Source: Candidatus Melainabacteria bacterium
GTDB taxonomy: Bacteria; Cyanobacteriota; Vampirovibrionia; Obscuribacterales; Obscuribacteraceae
Direction of reading: 5' to 3'
DNA length: 64,000 nucleotides
NCBI GenBank assembly: GCA_027451745.1
Contig: DAIDIP010000017.1
Coordinates: 1 to 64,000 of the forward strand
Below the pieces are notes generated by a model that made no database searches, was not told the DNA's origin, and saw only the letters and a program-made list of their open reading frames with translations. A program made the translations under genes and the position numbers. Positions 1 to 7,698 of the stretch are shown in pieces. Each line of letters opens with the position of its first letter. Position 1 is the first letter of the stretch.

Positions 1-195
1 ATTTTCCTATAAAAAGATCTCTCTGGCCCATCATTTATTCAATTAATTTCCACCCGTTTTGCAGGGCGAACTAATTAGGATAGCAACACTGAAGGTTGGT
101 TTTATACAAAACCATTTCTGCATAAAGCAAAAAGGCACCACTAGTTACCACGAAGAAGAACAAGTAATGTTGCTTAGTAATAACCAGGGCCGAAA

Positions 196-288
196 ATGAA
201 CACTTTTTCAAGCCCAATCAATAAACAAAAAGCTGTTATTATTTCTGTCCTGGTTCTCTTTGCAAGCCTGGTTGAACTTATTGAGTAG
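196..288 (+). CDS. Possible small single-span membrane peptide (30 aa)
   Basis: A short frame runs from ATG at 196 to TAG at 286-288. It encodes a polar start followed by a hydrophobic stretch (AVIISVLVLFASLVEL), as in a single-span membrane peptide. A weak AGGG lies about 6 bases upstream. Its last 11 bases overlap the 3' end of the convergent gene at 278-1747. No family is recognised and the frame could be chance. The rest of 1-195 holds no gene I can support, only a short hairpin (GGTTTT, ATAC, AAAACC) near 95-110. Confidence 0.2.
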   Translation: MNTFSSPINKQKAVIISVLVLFASLVELIE

Positions 289-1747
289 TGTGTCCTGGAC
301 AAATAGTCATCTGGCGAACATTTCTTACTAAGAACTTAACCTTGGAGCCGGTGTTAGATTCGTCGCTCTTGCCTGATTCTTTTATTTCAGGTACGAATTT
401 ATTTGTTGAATCAAAATCTGGAGCATTAGCTAATTGAGAAGTATTTTTAGCTCCTGTTAGATTTTCTAGAACTTCTTGTGAGAAAGCAAGTAAAGGTGGA
501 TTCTTAGTTACTAGAGCATAACGATAATTATCCAAGGCTAATGATGCTTCTTGGGTTAGAACCTTCAGTCTGCTTTGTACGCGCTTATCAAATAACAATT
601 CACGCTCAAGCTTATTTTCTTCCGATCCACCAGTGCCTAATTTATAAACAACTTCGGCTGTACCAGCCCCTAATGAAGTAAATACTCCTGGACCAAAAAT
701 AGTTGCGCCGGTTAAGGCTGTTTGAATAATTTGCGATGATCTTCTATTCAATTCGCTTGGATAAGCAAATTTTTTCAGTCTCTTTGTGACTTCAGCAATA
801 ACAGGATCTTTGTCTACAGCAGCGGACAACACTTCTTCCAATGCTTTTGTGTGTTCCATGGTATTTTGAGGAGCTTGAGCAAATGTACTATAAGGTACAT
901 TTGTATTATTCAACCAGGCGGTTAAAGCTTTGACTGCACGTTCAGCTTCTTCTTCACCAACTAAAGCACTGAGTTCTTTCTTGCCAGAAGCAATTGCTTC
1001 TTTTCCATGTTCATTCTCGCTATTGCCAATACCTTCAGATATTTGCATCAAGCTGGTTACAACTTCAGCATGAATTTTATCTATATATCTTTGTCTTACA
1101 TAATCTGCCCAGGCTTTATTGCGAATTTTCATATCTGAAGAATCCAAAATCAATTTGCCTGCCCGCATTGAAGGGTCAATGCCTTGATAGCTAAATGCCT
1201 CGTTCAGCCCATCTTTGGTAGCTGCCACCGCTCTATGACCAAGTCCAGAATGACGTTTCACCTGAGCATCTAATTTTTTGCCTTCTGGCGAATTTTCAAA
1301 ATGTGTCTCGAGTAAATGATTAACAATACGATCCCCATCAAAAGGTCCATCCCAAACAGACACACCACCACTCATAAGTTTGCCTGCTTGTTTTGTGCCA
1401 GAAGCATCAGGCAAACTCGCGTCAGCAACCAACGTATCCTTAAGTGTTTCTTGCGGTGATAATGTCAAAACTTGATATTTTTTTGGTGTGAATAAAGTCA
1501 GATCATTTTTAGCGGTAACAGTCTGGACAGCAGTCTGAGTATTTACTTTTTGAGATACTAATTGTCCTTGAAATGGTAAAGACCATTTTGGATTAAGAGG
1601 GGCTGATCCTCTTTTCTCAACAGCAGAAGGCGCATTCTGGCTTGTCAATAAGTCAACCTGATTATTGTTCACTATGGCAAAAGATGCTGGTGCGTATAAA
1701 AGACAACCAGTAGCTAATAAGCAAGCAAAAATTCGCTTTCTTTCCAT
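278..1747 (-). CDS. Secreted protein of unknown function (489 aa)
   Basis: The protein begins with a clear signal peptide: charged MERKR, a hydrophobic core, and a probable cleavage after SFA at about residue 24. The mature part is mostly helical and polar, with many Lys and Glu residues. One hydrophobic Gly/Ala-rich stretch at about residues 343-370 could be a membrane segment or amphipathic helix. No catalytic motif or family is recognised. It is the first gene here, transcribed leftward, and diverges from the PfpI gene across a 248-base gap. In size and layout (signal peptide, helical body, one Gly-rich hydrophobic patch) it resembles the unknown protein at 36764-38236, but I could not establish homology. 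Confidence 0.7.
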   Translation of the reverse strand: MERKRIFACLLATGCLLYAPASFAIVNNNQVDLLTSQNAPSAVEKRGSAPLNPKWSLPFQGQLVSQKVNTQTAVQTVTAKNDLTLFTPKKYQVLTLSPQETLKDTLVADASLPDASGTKQAGKLMSGGVSVWDGPFDGDRIVNHLLETHFENSPEGKKLDAQVKRHSGLGHRAVAATKDGLNEAFSYQGIDPSMRAGKLILDSSDMKIRNKAWADYVRQRYIDKIHAEVVTSLMQISEGIGNSENEHGKEAIASGKKELSALVGEEEAERAVKALTAWLNNTNVPYSTFAQAPQNTMEHTKALEEVLSAAVDKDPVIAEVTKRLKKFAYPSELNRRSSQIIQTALTGATIFGPGVFTSLGAGTAEVVYKLGTGGSEENKLERELLFDKRVQSRLKVLTQEASLALDNYRYALVTKNPPLLAFSQEVLENLTGAKNTSQLANAPDFDSTNKFVPEIKESGKSDESNTGSKVKFLVRNVRQMTICPGHTTQ

Positions 1748-1995
1748 CTTGTCTCCTGTTGTATATCTTTTGCGTGCTAATTACGCCCGCAAAGCTTTTA
1801 CCATGCTCAGCTTAACCCCGATTTGCTCATTAGAACTTAAAGATTTTCTATTTTTTCTTAATGCCTGACAAGTAAATCAGTCGCAGCCTGACTGCGCCTT
1901 TCATTGCTTGATAATAATCAAATTGATACATTGCTATAAAAAAGACGTATTAAACTATATTTGCAGCAACAGCATAGAAGCAAAGAGGTAATCGT

Positions 1996-2529
1996 ATGGA
2001 ATTAACCGGCAAACAAGTATTAGTTTTGGCAGGACCTGATTTTGAAGATCGTGAACTTTTCTACCCCCTTTATCGAATGCAAGAAGCTGGTGCGACTGTA
2101 AAAGTAGCCGGCATTGGTGAAAAAATATACAAAGGCAAATATGGTGTGCCAGTTGAAGTTGATGGTGCAGCAATTGATTTTGTCAAAGAAAATTGGCATG
2201 CAGTTTTTATTCCTGGCGGATGGGCTCCAGATAAAATTCGTGCCGATCAAGCTGCTTTAGAAATTGTCCGCAAAGCGGCAAAAAATGGTGCAGTTGTAGC
2301 TGCTATCTGTCATGCTGGCTGGGTGCTAGCCTCAGCAGATATTGTTCAAGGAAAAACTGTCACTAGTTTTGTGAATATCAAAGACGATTTAATTCATGCT
2401 GGAGCAAAATGGGTGGATAAAGAAGTAGTAGTTGATGGAAATTTAGTTACTTCTCGCAAACCAGCTGACCTACCTGCATTTTGTCGCGAAGTTATTAAAC
2501 TAATGGCAAAAGCTAAAGTAACTGCCTAA
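1996..2529 (+). CDS. DJ-1/PfpI family protein (protease/deglycase-like)
   Basis: This 177-residue protein matches the PfpI branch of the DJ-1 superfamily in length and motifs. The nucleophile elbow AICHAGW places the conserved Cys at 105, followed by His106. Glu17 in the FEDRE stretch is in the usual position of the catalytic acid. FIPGGWAPDK and the C-terminal TSRKPADLPAFC are also typical. Family members are cytosolic stress proteins described as proteases, glyoxalases or deglycases, so the exact reaction here is uncertain. The start is well supported by AGAGG just upstream of ATG. It is a single gene, convergent with the pseudo-receiver gene. Confidence 0.9.
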   Translation: MELTGKQVLVLAGPDFEDRELFYPLYRMQEAGATVKVAGIGEKIYKGKYGVPVEVDGAAIDFVKENWHAVFIPGGWAPDKIRADQAALEIVRKAAKNGAVVAAICHAGWVLASADIVQGKTVTSFVNIKDDLIHAGAKWVDKEVVVDGNLVTSRKPADLPAFCREVIKLMAKAKVTA

Positions 2530-2551
2530 AAACCTTGTTGTCAAGTTAAAA

Positions 2552-2941
2552 TTAAAGCAAAGATAGGATCAGCTCTTTTACTTGGCTCTCTGAGTTTATT
2601 TCATCTATCGAGATGAATTTAATAGAACCACTATCAATTGCATTTTTGAATGTATCCATTTCCAAATTATCTTTTTGGGACTTTGGAATATCCTTGATTA
2701 AAACAAAAGGTATTTTACTTAGCTCTTCTTCGTTCTTTAACTCATGGAAAAAATTTATTCCATTGCTGTCAACTAAAATTTCTTGAGAAATAATCAAATC
2801 AGGTTGATTTTTTCGAGCCAAAAAAATCGCTAAAGCCATTGATGATGCCGTAATCAATACAACATCTTCACTTGCAAATCTCTGTTTTATTGGCTCAAAG
2901 TCAGCAATTTGTTTGCCGGCTAAAAGCAACTTTAAAGTCAT
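2552..2941 (-). CDS. Receiver-like protein lacking the phosphoacceptor Asp (pseudo-receiver)
   Basis: From the internal ATG at 2941 this is a 129-residue single domain with the alternating strand/helix pattern of a response-regulator receiver. Where a receiver reads PDLxLxD, this protein reads PDLIISQ, so Gln53 replaces the phosphorylated Asp. The usual Thr/Ser after the fourth strand (IPFVLIK) is Lys83, and the acidic pair at the first strand is absent. It is therefore unlikely to be phosphorylated in the normal way. The frame is open to a GTG at 3001, but that start has no ribosome binding site and adds 20 residues outside the domain. No kinase is adjacent. Confidence 0.65.
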   Translation of the reverse strand: MTLKLLLAGKQIADFEPIKQRFASEDVVLITASSMALAIFLARKNQPDLIISQEILVDSNGINFFHELKNEEELSKIPFVLIKDIPKSQKDNLEMDTFKNAIDSGSIKFISIDEINSESQVKELILSLL

Positions 2942-3078
2942 ACCGTATCTGTTCTTCTTATTGAGCAGGCTTAAATTAATGCCATAGGCTTGCCATAACA
3001 CATTACAAGCAATTATCCTAAGACAATAATTTCCCGAAGAATTGTTTATATAATTTGTTCTTACTTGAGGACCAAAAA

Positions 3079-3975
3079 ATGGAAAAGCGCATATTTGGTA
3101 AAACAGGACTTTCAGTAAGCGTTCTTGGTTTTGGTGGCGCCGAAATTGGCTTTACTAACATAGACACAAAAACAGTAGAAAAATTGCTTATGGAAGCAAT
3201 AGAATCTGGTCTCAATGTTATTGATACGGCTGAGTGTTATCAAAGCAGCGAAGAATTAATTGGTTCTGTTCTTGGCAAACGAAGACAAGATGTTTATTTG
3301 TTTACCAAATGTGGTCATGGTAGAAGTTGGAATATTGATGCTTGGGACGCAGATAGTTTAGAAAAGTCAATCGATCGTAGTCTCAAAAGACTAAAAACTG
3401 ACTATATTGATCTAATACAACTACATAGTTGCGCCGCTGATATTCTTAAAAAAGGCGAAGCAATAGAAGTTTTACTCAAAGCTAAGAAGGCTGGTAAAAC
3501 ACGTTTTATTGGTTACAGTGGTGACAGCAAAGATGCTCTCTATGCTATTGAATGCGGAATATTCGATACTTTGCAAACTTCAGTCAATATTGCTGATCAA
3601 GAAGCAATCGAATTAACACTACCTTTAGCTGCAGAAAAAAATATGGGTATTATAGCTAAAAGACCTGTAGCCAACGTTGCTTTTAAATACAAAAATAGAC
3701 CAGAAGGCGAATACTGTTTACCTTATTGGGAAAGATTGCAAAAGCTAAAATACGATTTTATAAATGGTAATATCCAGCGTGCCGCATCTTCAGCTTTACG
3801 TTTTACTCTTACTGTTCCTGGTATTCATACAGCAATAGTTGGAACTACTAAACCTGGACGCTACATTGAAAATAGCAAAATTTTGGCTGAAGGACTATTG
3901 TCTAAATCAGATTTTGATTCAATACGCAATCAGTGGAAAAATATCGCTCAACCACAATGGGTTGGCGAAAACTAA
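3079..3975 (+). CDS. Aldo/keto reductase
   Basis: A 298-residue NADPH-dependent oxidoreductase of the aldo/keto reductase superfamily, expected to fold as a TIM barrel in the cytosol. The catalytic tetrad is visible: Asp49 (NVIDT), Tyr54 (AECY), Lys77 (LFTK) and His116 (LIQLH). The opening MEKRIFGKTGLSVSVLGFG is characteristic. The frame is open from a TTG at 3055, but ATG at 3079 has TGAGG about eight bases upstream and matches the family N-terminus, so it is preferred. The substrate cannot be told. The next gene follows after 15 bases and may be co-transcribed. Confidence 0.92.
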   Translation: MEKRIFGKTGLSVSVLGFGGAEIGFTNIDTKTVEKLLMEAIESGLNVIDTAECYQSSEELIGSVLGKRRQDVYLFTKCGHGRSWNIDAWDADSLEKSIDRSLKRLKTDYIDLIQLHSCAADILKKGEAIEVLLKAKKAGKTRFIGYSGDSKDALYAIECGIFDTLQTSVNIADQEAIELTLPLAAEKNMGIIAKRPVANVAFKYKNRPEGEYCLPYWERLQKLKYDFINGNIQRAASSALRFTLTVPGIHTAIVGTTKPGRYIENSKILAEGLLSKSDFDSIRNQWKNIAQPQWVGEN

Positions 3976-3990
3976 AGAGGCAAATGCATA

Positions 3991-4680
3991 ATGGACAATG
4001 AAAGCAATTTCGCAACAGAAAGTTTCGCCAGCGTGGCAAAGCAAGTAAAAGAGCGCCGAGGGTTAAAAACGAGTGGTTTTGCCGGCAGCGAACAATACTT
4101 GCAAAAAGTACGCGATTTTGAAAAAGAACAAGCAGCAGCAACTCAACAAATAAATCTTTCTATTGCTCGTGGCGAAGATTTGGACAGATTGGCTTTATTA
4201 GATCCAATTACAGATTTATGTAATCATCGCACTTTTGTTAAAGAGCTCAAGGCTGAGATGAGCCGAGCCCGTCGCTATCAGCAAAATATTGCTTTGTGTC
4301 TTATTAGCATCGATCATTTTGCCGAACTAGCTCAACAATATGGCGTTTTAACTTCTGAAGCTGTCTTAAAAATAGTAGGCAATGTAATCAGAAATTCCAT
4401 TCGTGAAATAGATATTTCCGGTCGTTATGACGGACATCAATTTATCATTGCTCTTTCTAGAACTGGCATATCAGGCGGCGCCATAGTTGCCGAACGTATT
4501 AGACAACGTATTGCTGCTCAAGGCATAACCCATAATTGGCAAAGTTTTTCTCTTACGGCCAGTTTTGGTGTTGCTACTTATCCAGAACAAGCAACTGAAT
4601 ATGATGAGCTTATAGCCCGTGCCCTTGAAGTAATGGAATATGCTAATACTCGTGGCGGCGATCGCGTTCTAGCTGTTTAG
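3991..4680 (+). CDS. GGDEF-domain protein with degenerate active site and retained I-site
   Basis: A 229-residue cytosolic protein with a polar helical N-terminus (1-65) and a GGDEF domain (about 68-229). The signature reads DGHQF at 147-151: both acidic residues needed for cyclic di-GMP synthesis are replaced by His149 and Gln150. The metal-binding Asp of the first strand (Asp108 in ISIDHF) remains. Five residues before the signature, R138-E-I-D141 fits the RxxD inhibitory site that binds cyclic di-GMP in active family members. It is therefore more likely a receptor or scaffold than a cyclase. AGAGG lies 10 bases before the ATG. It follows the aldo/keto reductase by 15 bases. Confidence 0.85.
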   Translation: MDNESNFATESFASVAKQVKERRGLKTSGFAGSEQYLQKVRDFEKEQAAATQQINLSIARGEDLDRLALLDPITDLCNHRTFVKELKAEMSRARRYQQNIALCLISIDHFAELAQQYGVLTSEAVLKIVGNVIRNSIREIDISGRYDGHQFIIALSRTGISGGAIVAERIRQRIAAQGITHNWQSFSLTASFGVATYPEQATEYDELIARALEVMEYANTRGGDRVLAV

Positions 4681-4757
4681 AGCTTATTCAACACTAAGCA
4701 TCCTTTACACTTCGCACTAGCTTCGCGAACTTATCATACCTGATTAATACTTTATAT

Positions 4758-4775
4758 CTGCCTAATTTTAGGCAG
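4758..4775. terminator. Inverted repeat between convergent genes, probable terminator
   Basis: CTGCCTAA, two-base centre TT, TTAGGCAG: a perfect 8-base inverted repeat in the 192-base gap between the GGDEF gene and rimM, which converge here. On the minus strand, CAATTTTTGG lies just before the stem; on the plus strand CAAAAATTG follows it. The T-run is weak for either direction, so termination is inferred mainly from position. Confidence 0.45.
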
Positions 4776-4872
4776 CCAAAAATTGCAACCTGGCATTGTA
4801 TCTATGCTGTGACGCACCATGATCAATGCCGCCAGAGTGCAATTGCGAACCGCCGGCATCTCATTTGTCTTT

Positions 4873-5445
4873 TTATTCAAATAACCCAGGTGGATTATTT
4901 ACTTCAATACGACGGGCCTTAACATCTACAACCGGAAATAGCTGATCCACAAAAGAAACTATCACTGTTTCGCCTTTATTATCATTTACTTTTTTTATTT
5001 CGAGAAATTCGCCATTTTCACCTAGCGCACCACATACGGTACCAATTAATTCGCCTTCAGTTGTAAATACATTCATACCGATTAAATCATCTACCCACCA
5101 CTCATTATTTTTTAATTTTTTTAATTCGTTCTTGGGAGTAAAAATAGCTGCTCCTCTAAAAGGCTCTACTGCGGTGCGCGAACTATATTCTTTTAACTGA
5201 ATTAAAAAACAGTTTTTTGCTATTTTAATCGATTTAACTGTGGCTTGGATATTTTGTTCAGGCTCATTTGCTTTGTTTTTGTATTTAAGCAAAACATTTT
5301 TTATATCAAGAAAAAGGCGCAAATTATTGGAACTAGGTATGACTTTCATGTCACCTTTAAGTCCAACAAAGCTTACTACATCGCCCACGCTCTGGTCGAA
5401 GGCACTATTTTCCAAACGATTTTTACCTGATATTTTAGCTGGCAT
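4873..5445 (-). CDS. rimM: Ribosome maturation factor RimM
   Basis: RimM assists maturation of the 30S subunit, binding near ribosomal protein S19. The 190-residue protein has the two expected parts. The N-terminal RimM barrel carries VGLKGDMKV (usual GxxGLKG motif) at about 27-35. The C-terminal PRC-like barrel begins at EWWVDDLIGMNVFTTEGE and ends in PVVDVKARRIEVNNPPGLFE, close to the canonical ending. Length is near the family norm. It is the last gene of the leftward run that includes the TPR and secretion-like genes, 15 bases after ubiX, rather than lying in the more usual rpsP-rimM-trmD context. Confidence 0.88.
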   Translation of the reverse strand: MPAKISGKNRLENSAFDQSVGDVVSFVGLKGDMKVIPSSNNLRLFLDIKNVLLKYKNKANEPEQNIQATVKSIKIAKNCFLIQLKEYSSRTAVEPFRGAAIFTPKNELKKLKNNEWWVDDLIGMNVFTTEGELIGTVCGALGENGEFLEIKKVNDNKGETVIVSFVDQLFPVVDVKARRIEVNNPPGLFE

Positions 5446-5460
5446 AATTTTGGCCGCAAA

Positions 5461-6090
5461 TCATACTTTGAAAGCTGGCAACGGCCGCTCAACCTGACAC
5501 CAACGCTTAAATAATTGATTATCGAAGTCAAATTGATCCAATACCCGACCGACAACAAAATCTACTTGATCAGCTATAGTTTGCGGTTTATGATAAAAAC
5601 CTGGCGAAGCACAGGACACTATGCCACCAGCTTCAGATACAGCTAGCATATTCTTTAACTGAATATGACCAAAAGGCATTTCTCTTACCACTATCATTAG
5701 CTTACGTCTTTCTTTTAAGCATACTGCAGCTGCTCTGTGTATAGGGTTTTCAGTTAACCCGCCTGCTATCGCGCCTAGTGTGCCAAGACTGCATGGCAAT
5801 ACTGCCATTCCCATTGTTTTATACGATCCACTGGCGACGCTAGAGCCATAATTGCTTAAATTATGCACTATTAATGGTGCTAGAAGTGACAGTCCTAAGT
5901 ATCCCAAAAGTTCAACTTTTAAATTGTCACCCAATGTAAGTCCATTTTCTAACTCCATAACTTGTCTAGCAGCTTTGGAAACCAAAAGCTCAACAGGTTG
6001 TTCTTGTTCAAGCAAATATTGCAATAACCGCAAGCCATAAATAGCGCCACTAGCGCCAGTAATTGCTAAAACAAAAGGTAATTTTTGCAT
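5461..6090 (-). CDS. ubiX: UbiX-family flavin prenyltransferase
   Basis: UbiX/Pad1 proteins prenylate FMN to make the cofactor of UbiD-type decarboxylases. Recognisable features are the N-terminal VLAITGASGAIYGLRLL flavin-binding loop, the central MAVLPCSLGTLGAIAGG, the ERRKLMIVVREMPF segment and the FYHKPQTIADQVDFVVGRVLD ending. From ATG at 6090 it has 209 residues; an in-frame TTG at 6102 adds four. The upstream gene ends at 6103, so the two are practically fused in the transcript. No UbiD partner is in the window. It could serve quinone synthesis or another prenyl-FMN enzyme. Confidence 0.9.
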   Translation of the reverse strand: MQKLPFVLAITGASGAIYGLRLLQYLLEQEQPVELLVSKAARQVMELENGLTLGDNLKVELLGYLGLSLLAPLIVHNLSNYGSSVASGSYKTMGMAVLPCSLGTLGAIAGGLTENPIHRAAAVCLKERRKLMIVVREMPFGHIQLKNMLAVSEAGGIVSCASPGFYHKPQTIADQVDFVVGRVLDQFDFDNQLFKRWCQVERPLPAFKV

Positions 6091-6102
6091 GATCTGTACC
6101 AA

Positions 6103-7047
6103 TTAAAAATTACTATCTTGGTTGTTATTTGGTGGCGTTCTTGCGCCGGTGTTATTAGTCTGTGCTGGTGACGGCGAAGACTGGGAAGGTAGAGACGGAG
6201 GTGGAGAGGATTGTTTTGTTTGTACATCAGGGAATTTATAAGCCGGACCTCTGGCTTTAGGTGTTTGTAACTCCAGAGCAGAAGCTTCGCCTGCTGATGA
6301 GCCTACCCCTATTTTAAAAGGCGCTTCTAAACGGACAGTTAGTGGAGAACCATTATAAATGAATAAATTGCGATTCTTTTTAATAAGCGACCTAAATTCG
6401 GTTTTTTCATCACTAATGCTTCTGTCACGTCCCAATACAGGATCGTTAAGCAATTCGTTTTTAGTCACCACAGATGGTGTACCATTGCGATCATATCTAG
6501 CTTTGCCTGGAACAACTGATTCAAATCCTGTTGGGGTTCCCACATAGGCTACACCTGAGCCTCGAACAGTATTCGAGCCGCTATTATAAGGGTTGTACAT
6601 ACCATATGGATTAACTGCTGTTCTTTCTCCAATTAAAGAGCCCACCATTGGATAAGTCATGCCATCTGGCAGTCTTAAGGCTGTTATTTGTACTCGTAAT
6701 TTTCCAGTAGGTTTTTCTTTTTTTGCATGGGGTACATCTTTAGCCGGTATTGCTTGCACCACTTCTCCCATCACCTCTGCTCCAGCAGGTATTAATACAT
6801 CTGAACCATTGGTTAATAATGGACTGGAAAGAGTAATTCTAAAACTTTCACCCTGTTTGCTAACGGAGGACCCAATAGTGCTCCCAATGCGTCCTTCAAA
6901 AGTAGTGCCAGCAGGAATTACAACTGTGCGACCAGACAGAGTGTCGGGTGCTTTGTAATAAGGACTTACGCCAGGCTGAGCAAAACTAGCTGGTACAGCC
7001 ACAAGAGTTGATAAAATTAGACTTTTAAATTGAGACAACCTTTTCAT
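6103..7047 (-). CDS. Secreted VirB10/TrbI-like protein (tentative)
   Basis: A 314-residue protein with a signal peptide (probable cut after ASFA, about residue 23). The body carries a beta-rich repeat pattern: VVIPAGTTFEGRI near residue 43 and VLIPAGAEVMGEV near residue 84, then LRLPDGMTYPM. Paired IPAG/IPRG motifs followed by a LxLPDG strand are reminiscent of the outer-membrane barrel domain of VirB10/TrbI in type IV secretion. The C-terminal 60 residues are Pro/Ser/Asn-rich and probably disordered. Unlike VirB10 it has no N-terminal membrane anchor, only a cleavable signal. The family assignment is an inference from short motifs. It sits in the leftward operon, divergent from the VirB4/VirB6-like locus. 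Confidence 0.55.
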   Translation of the reverse strand: MKRLSQFKSLILSTLVAVPASFAQPGVSPYYKAPDTLSGRTVVIPAGTTFEGRIGSTIGSSVSKQGESFRITLSSPLLTNGSDVLIPAGAEVMGEVVQAIPAKDVPHAKKEKPTGKLRVQITALRLPDGMTYPMVGSLIGERTAVNPYGMYNPYNSGSNTVRGSGVAYVGTPTGFESVVPGKARYDRNGTPSVVTKNELLNDPVLGRDRSISDEKTEFRSLIKKNRNLFIYNGSPLTVRLEAPFKIGVGSSAGEASALELQTPKARGPAYKFPDVQTKQSSPPPSLPSQSSPSPAQTNNTGARTPPNNNQDSNF

Positions 7048-7049
7048 TT

Positions 7050-7289
7050 TTATTTTTCGTCTACATTGATGTAGTTATTTGGTTTTATGGGTTTCAATTG
7101 TTTTTGCTTGTATTTTACTTGCAAAATAGAAACTGCCGAAGCAACTAATATTATAAGCCATATTGTGATTATGAGTCTGCCAATGCCAAATACTAAGCTT
7201 ATTAGAGCTGGCAGCACAATAGCCAAGGCCGCAATAACGATTATACTGCCTGCTATTACCTGCCAATGCTTTTTCTTTAACACAAACAA
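7050..7289 (-). CDS. Small membrane protein (79 aa)
   Basis: A 79-residue protein with a basic start (MFVLKKKHW) and two hydrophobic spans, about residues 10-33 and 36-57, then a basic Lys/Gln-rich tail. It has no recognised family. It ends two bases before the VirB10/TrbI-like gene begins and belongs to the same leftward run, so it may be a small membrane component of that apparatus. This is inferred from position only. Confidence 0.55.
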   Translation of the reverse strand: MFVLKKKHWQVIAGSIIVIAALAIVLPALISLVFGIGRLIITIWLIILVASAVSILQVKYKQKQLKPIKPNNYINVDEK

Positions 7290-7322
7290 CTTTTTTCTTT
7301 TATCTTAAACAAGACCCTTTAA

Positions 7323-7649
7323 TTACTGGGTATTCAAATATTTGCTAAAGCGATCAATCATAATTTTAGAAACAATATTTTTGCCAAACCAATAAGCTAA
7401 AAAAAGTGAAAGTGGCAAAGCGAATACTTTGATAATTGTTGGAAATAAAGCATAAACAGGACACCAAGCCAAAATAACCCCGCCAATAGTAAGAAGCCAG
7501 CTAAATTTGGCAATTAATTCTTCCTGCTCCGTCCTGGACATATTGCGAAATGCATTGTTTAGCAATTGCAAATAATTAGTCCACAGTCTTTGGACGGTAC
7601 CAAAGGTATCCTTCCAAATTTTACTTTCTTGCAAATTTAACTTAGCCAT
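7323..7649 (-). CDS. Small membrane protein (108 aa)
   Basis: A 108-residue protein with a polar N-terminal half (WKDTFGTVQRLWTNYLQLL, EELIAKFSW) and two adjacent hydrophobic spans at about 49-69 and 70-90. It ends in a basic tail. No family is recognised. It lies 49 bases after the TPR lipoprotein gene and 33 bases before the next small membrane gene in the leftward operon. A role with the neighbouring TPR and VirB10-like proteins is possible but unproven. Confidence 0.55.
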   Translation of the reverse strand: MAKLNLQESKIWKDTFGTVQRLWTNYLQLLNNAFRNMSRTEQEELIAKFSWLLTIGGVILAWCPVYALFPTIIKVFALPLSLFLAYWFGKNIVSKIMIDRFSKYLNTQ

Positions 7650-7698
7650 AAGCTTATTACCTTTGTCGTTTGCAGTTTTCCCCGGAGTGTACTTTCCT

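Noticed and set aside
1923-1953. Promoter TTGATA / TATTAA before the PfpI gene
   Set aside because: The spacing of 19 bases and the weak matches in AT-rich DNA do not distinguish it from background.
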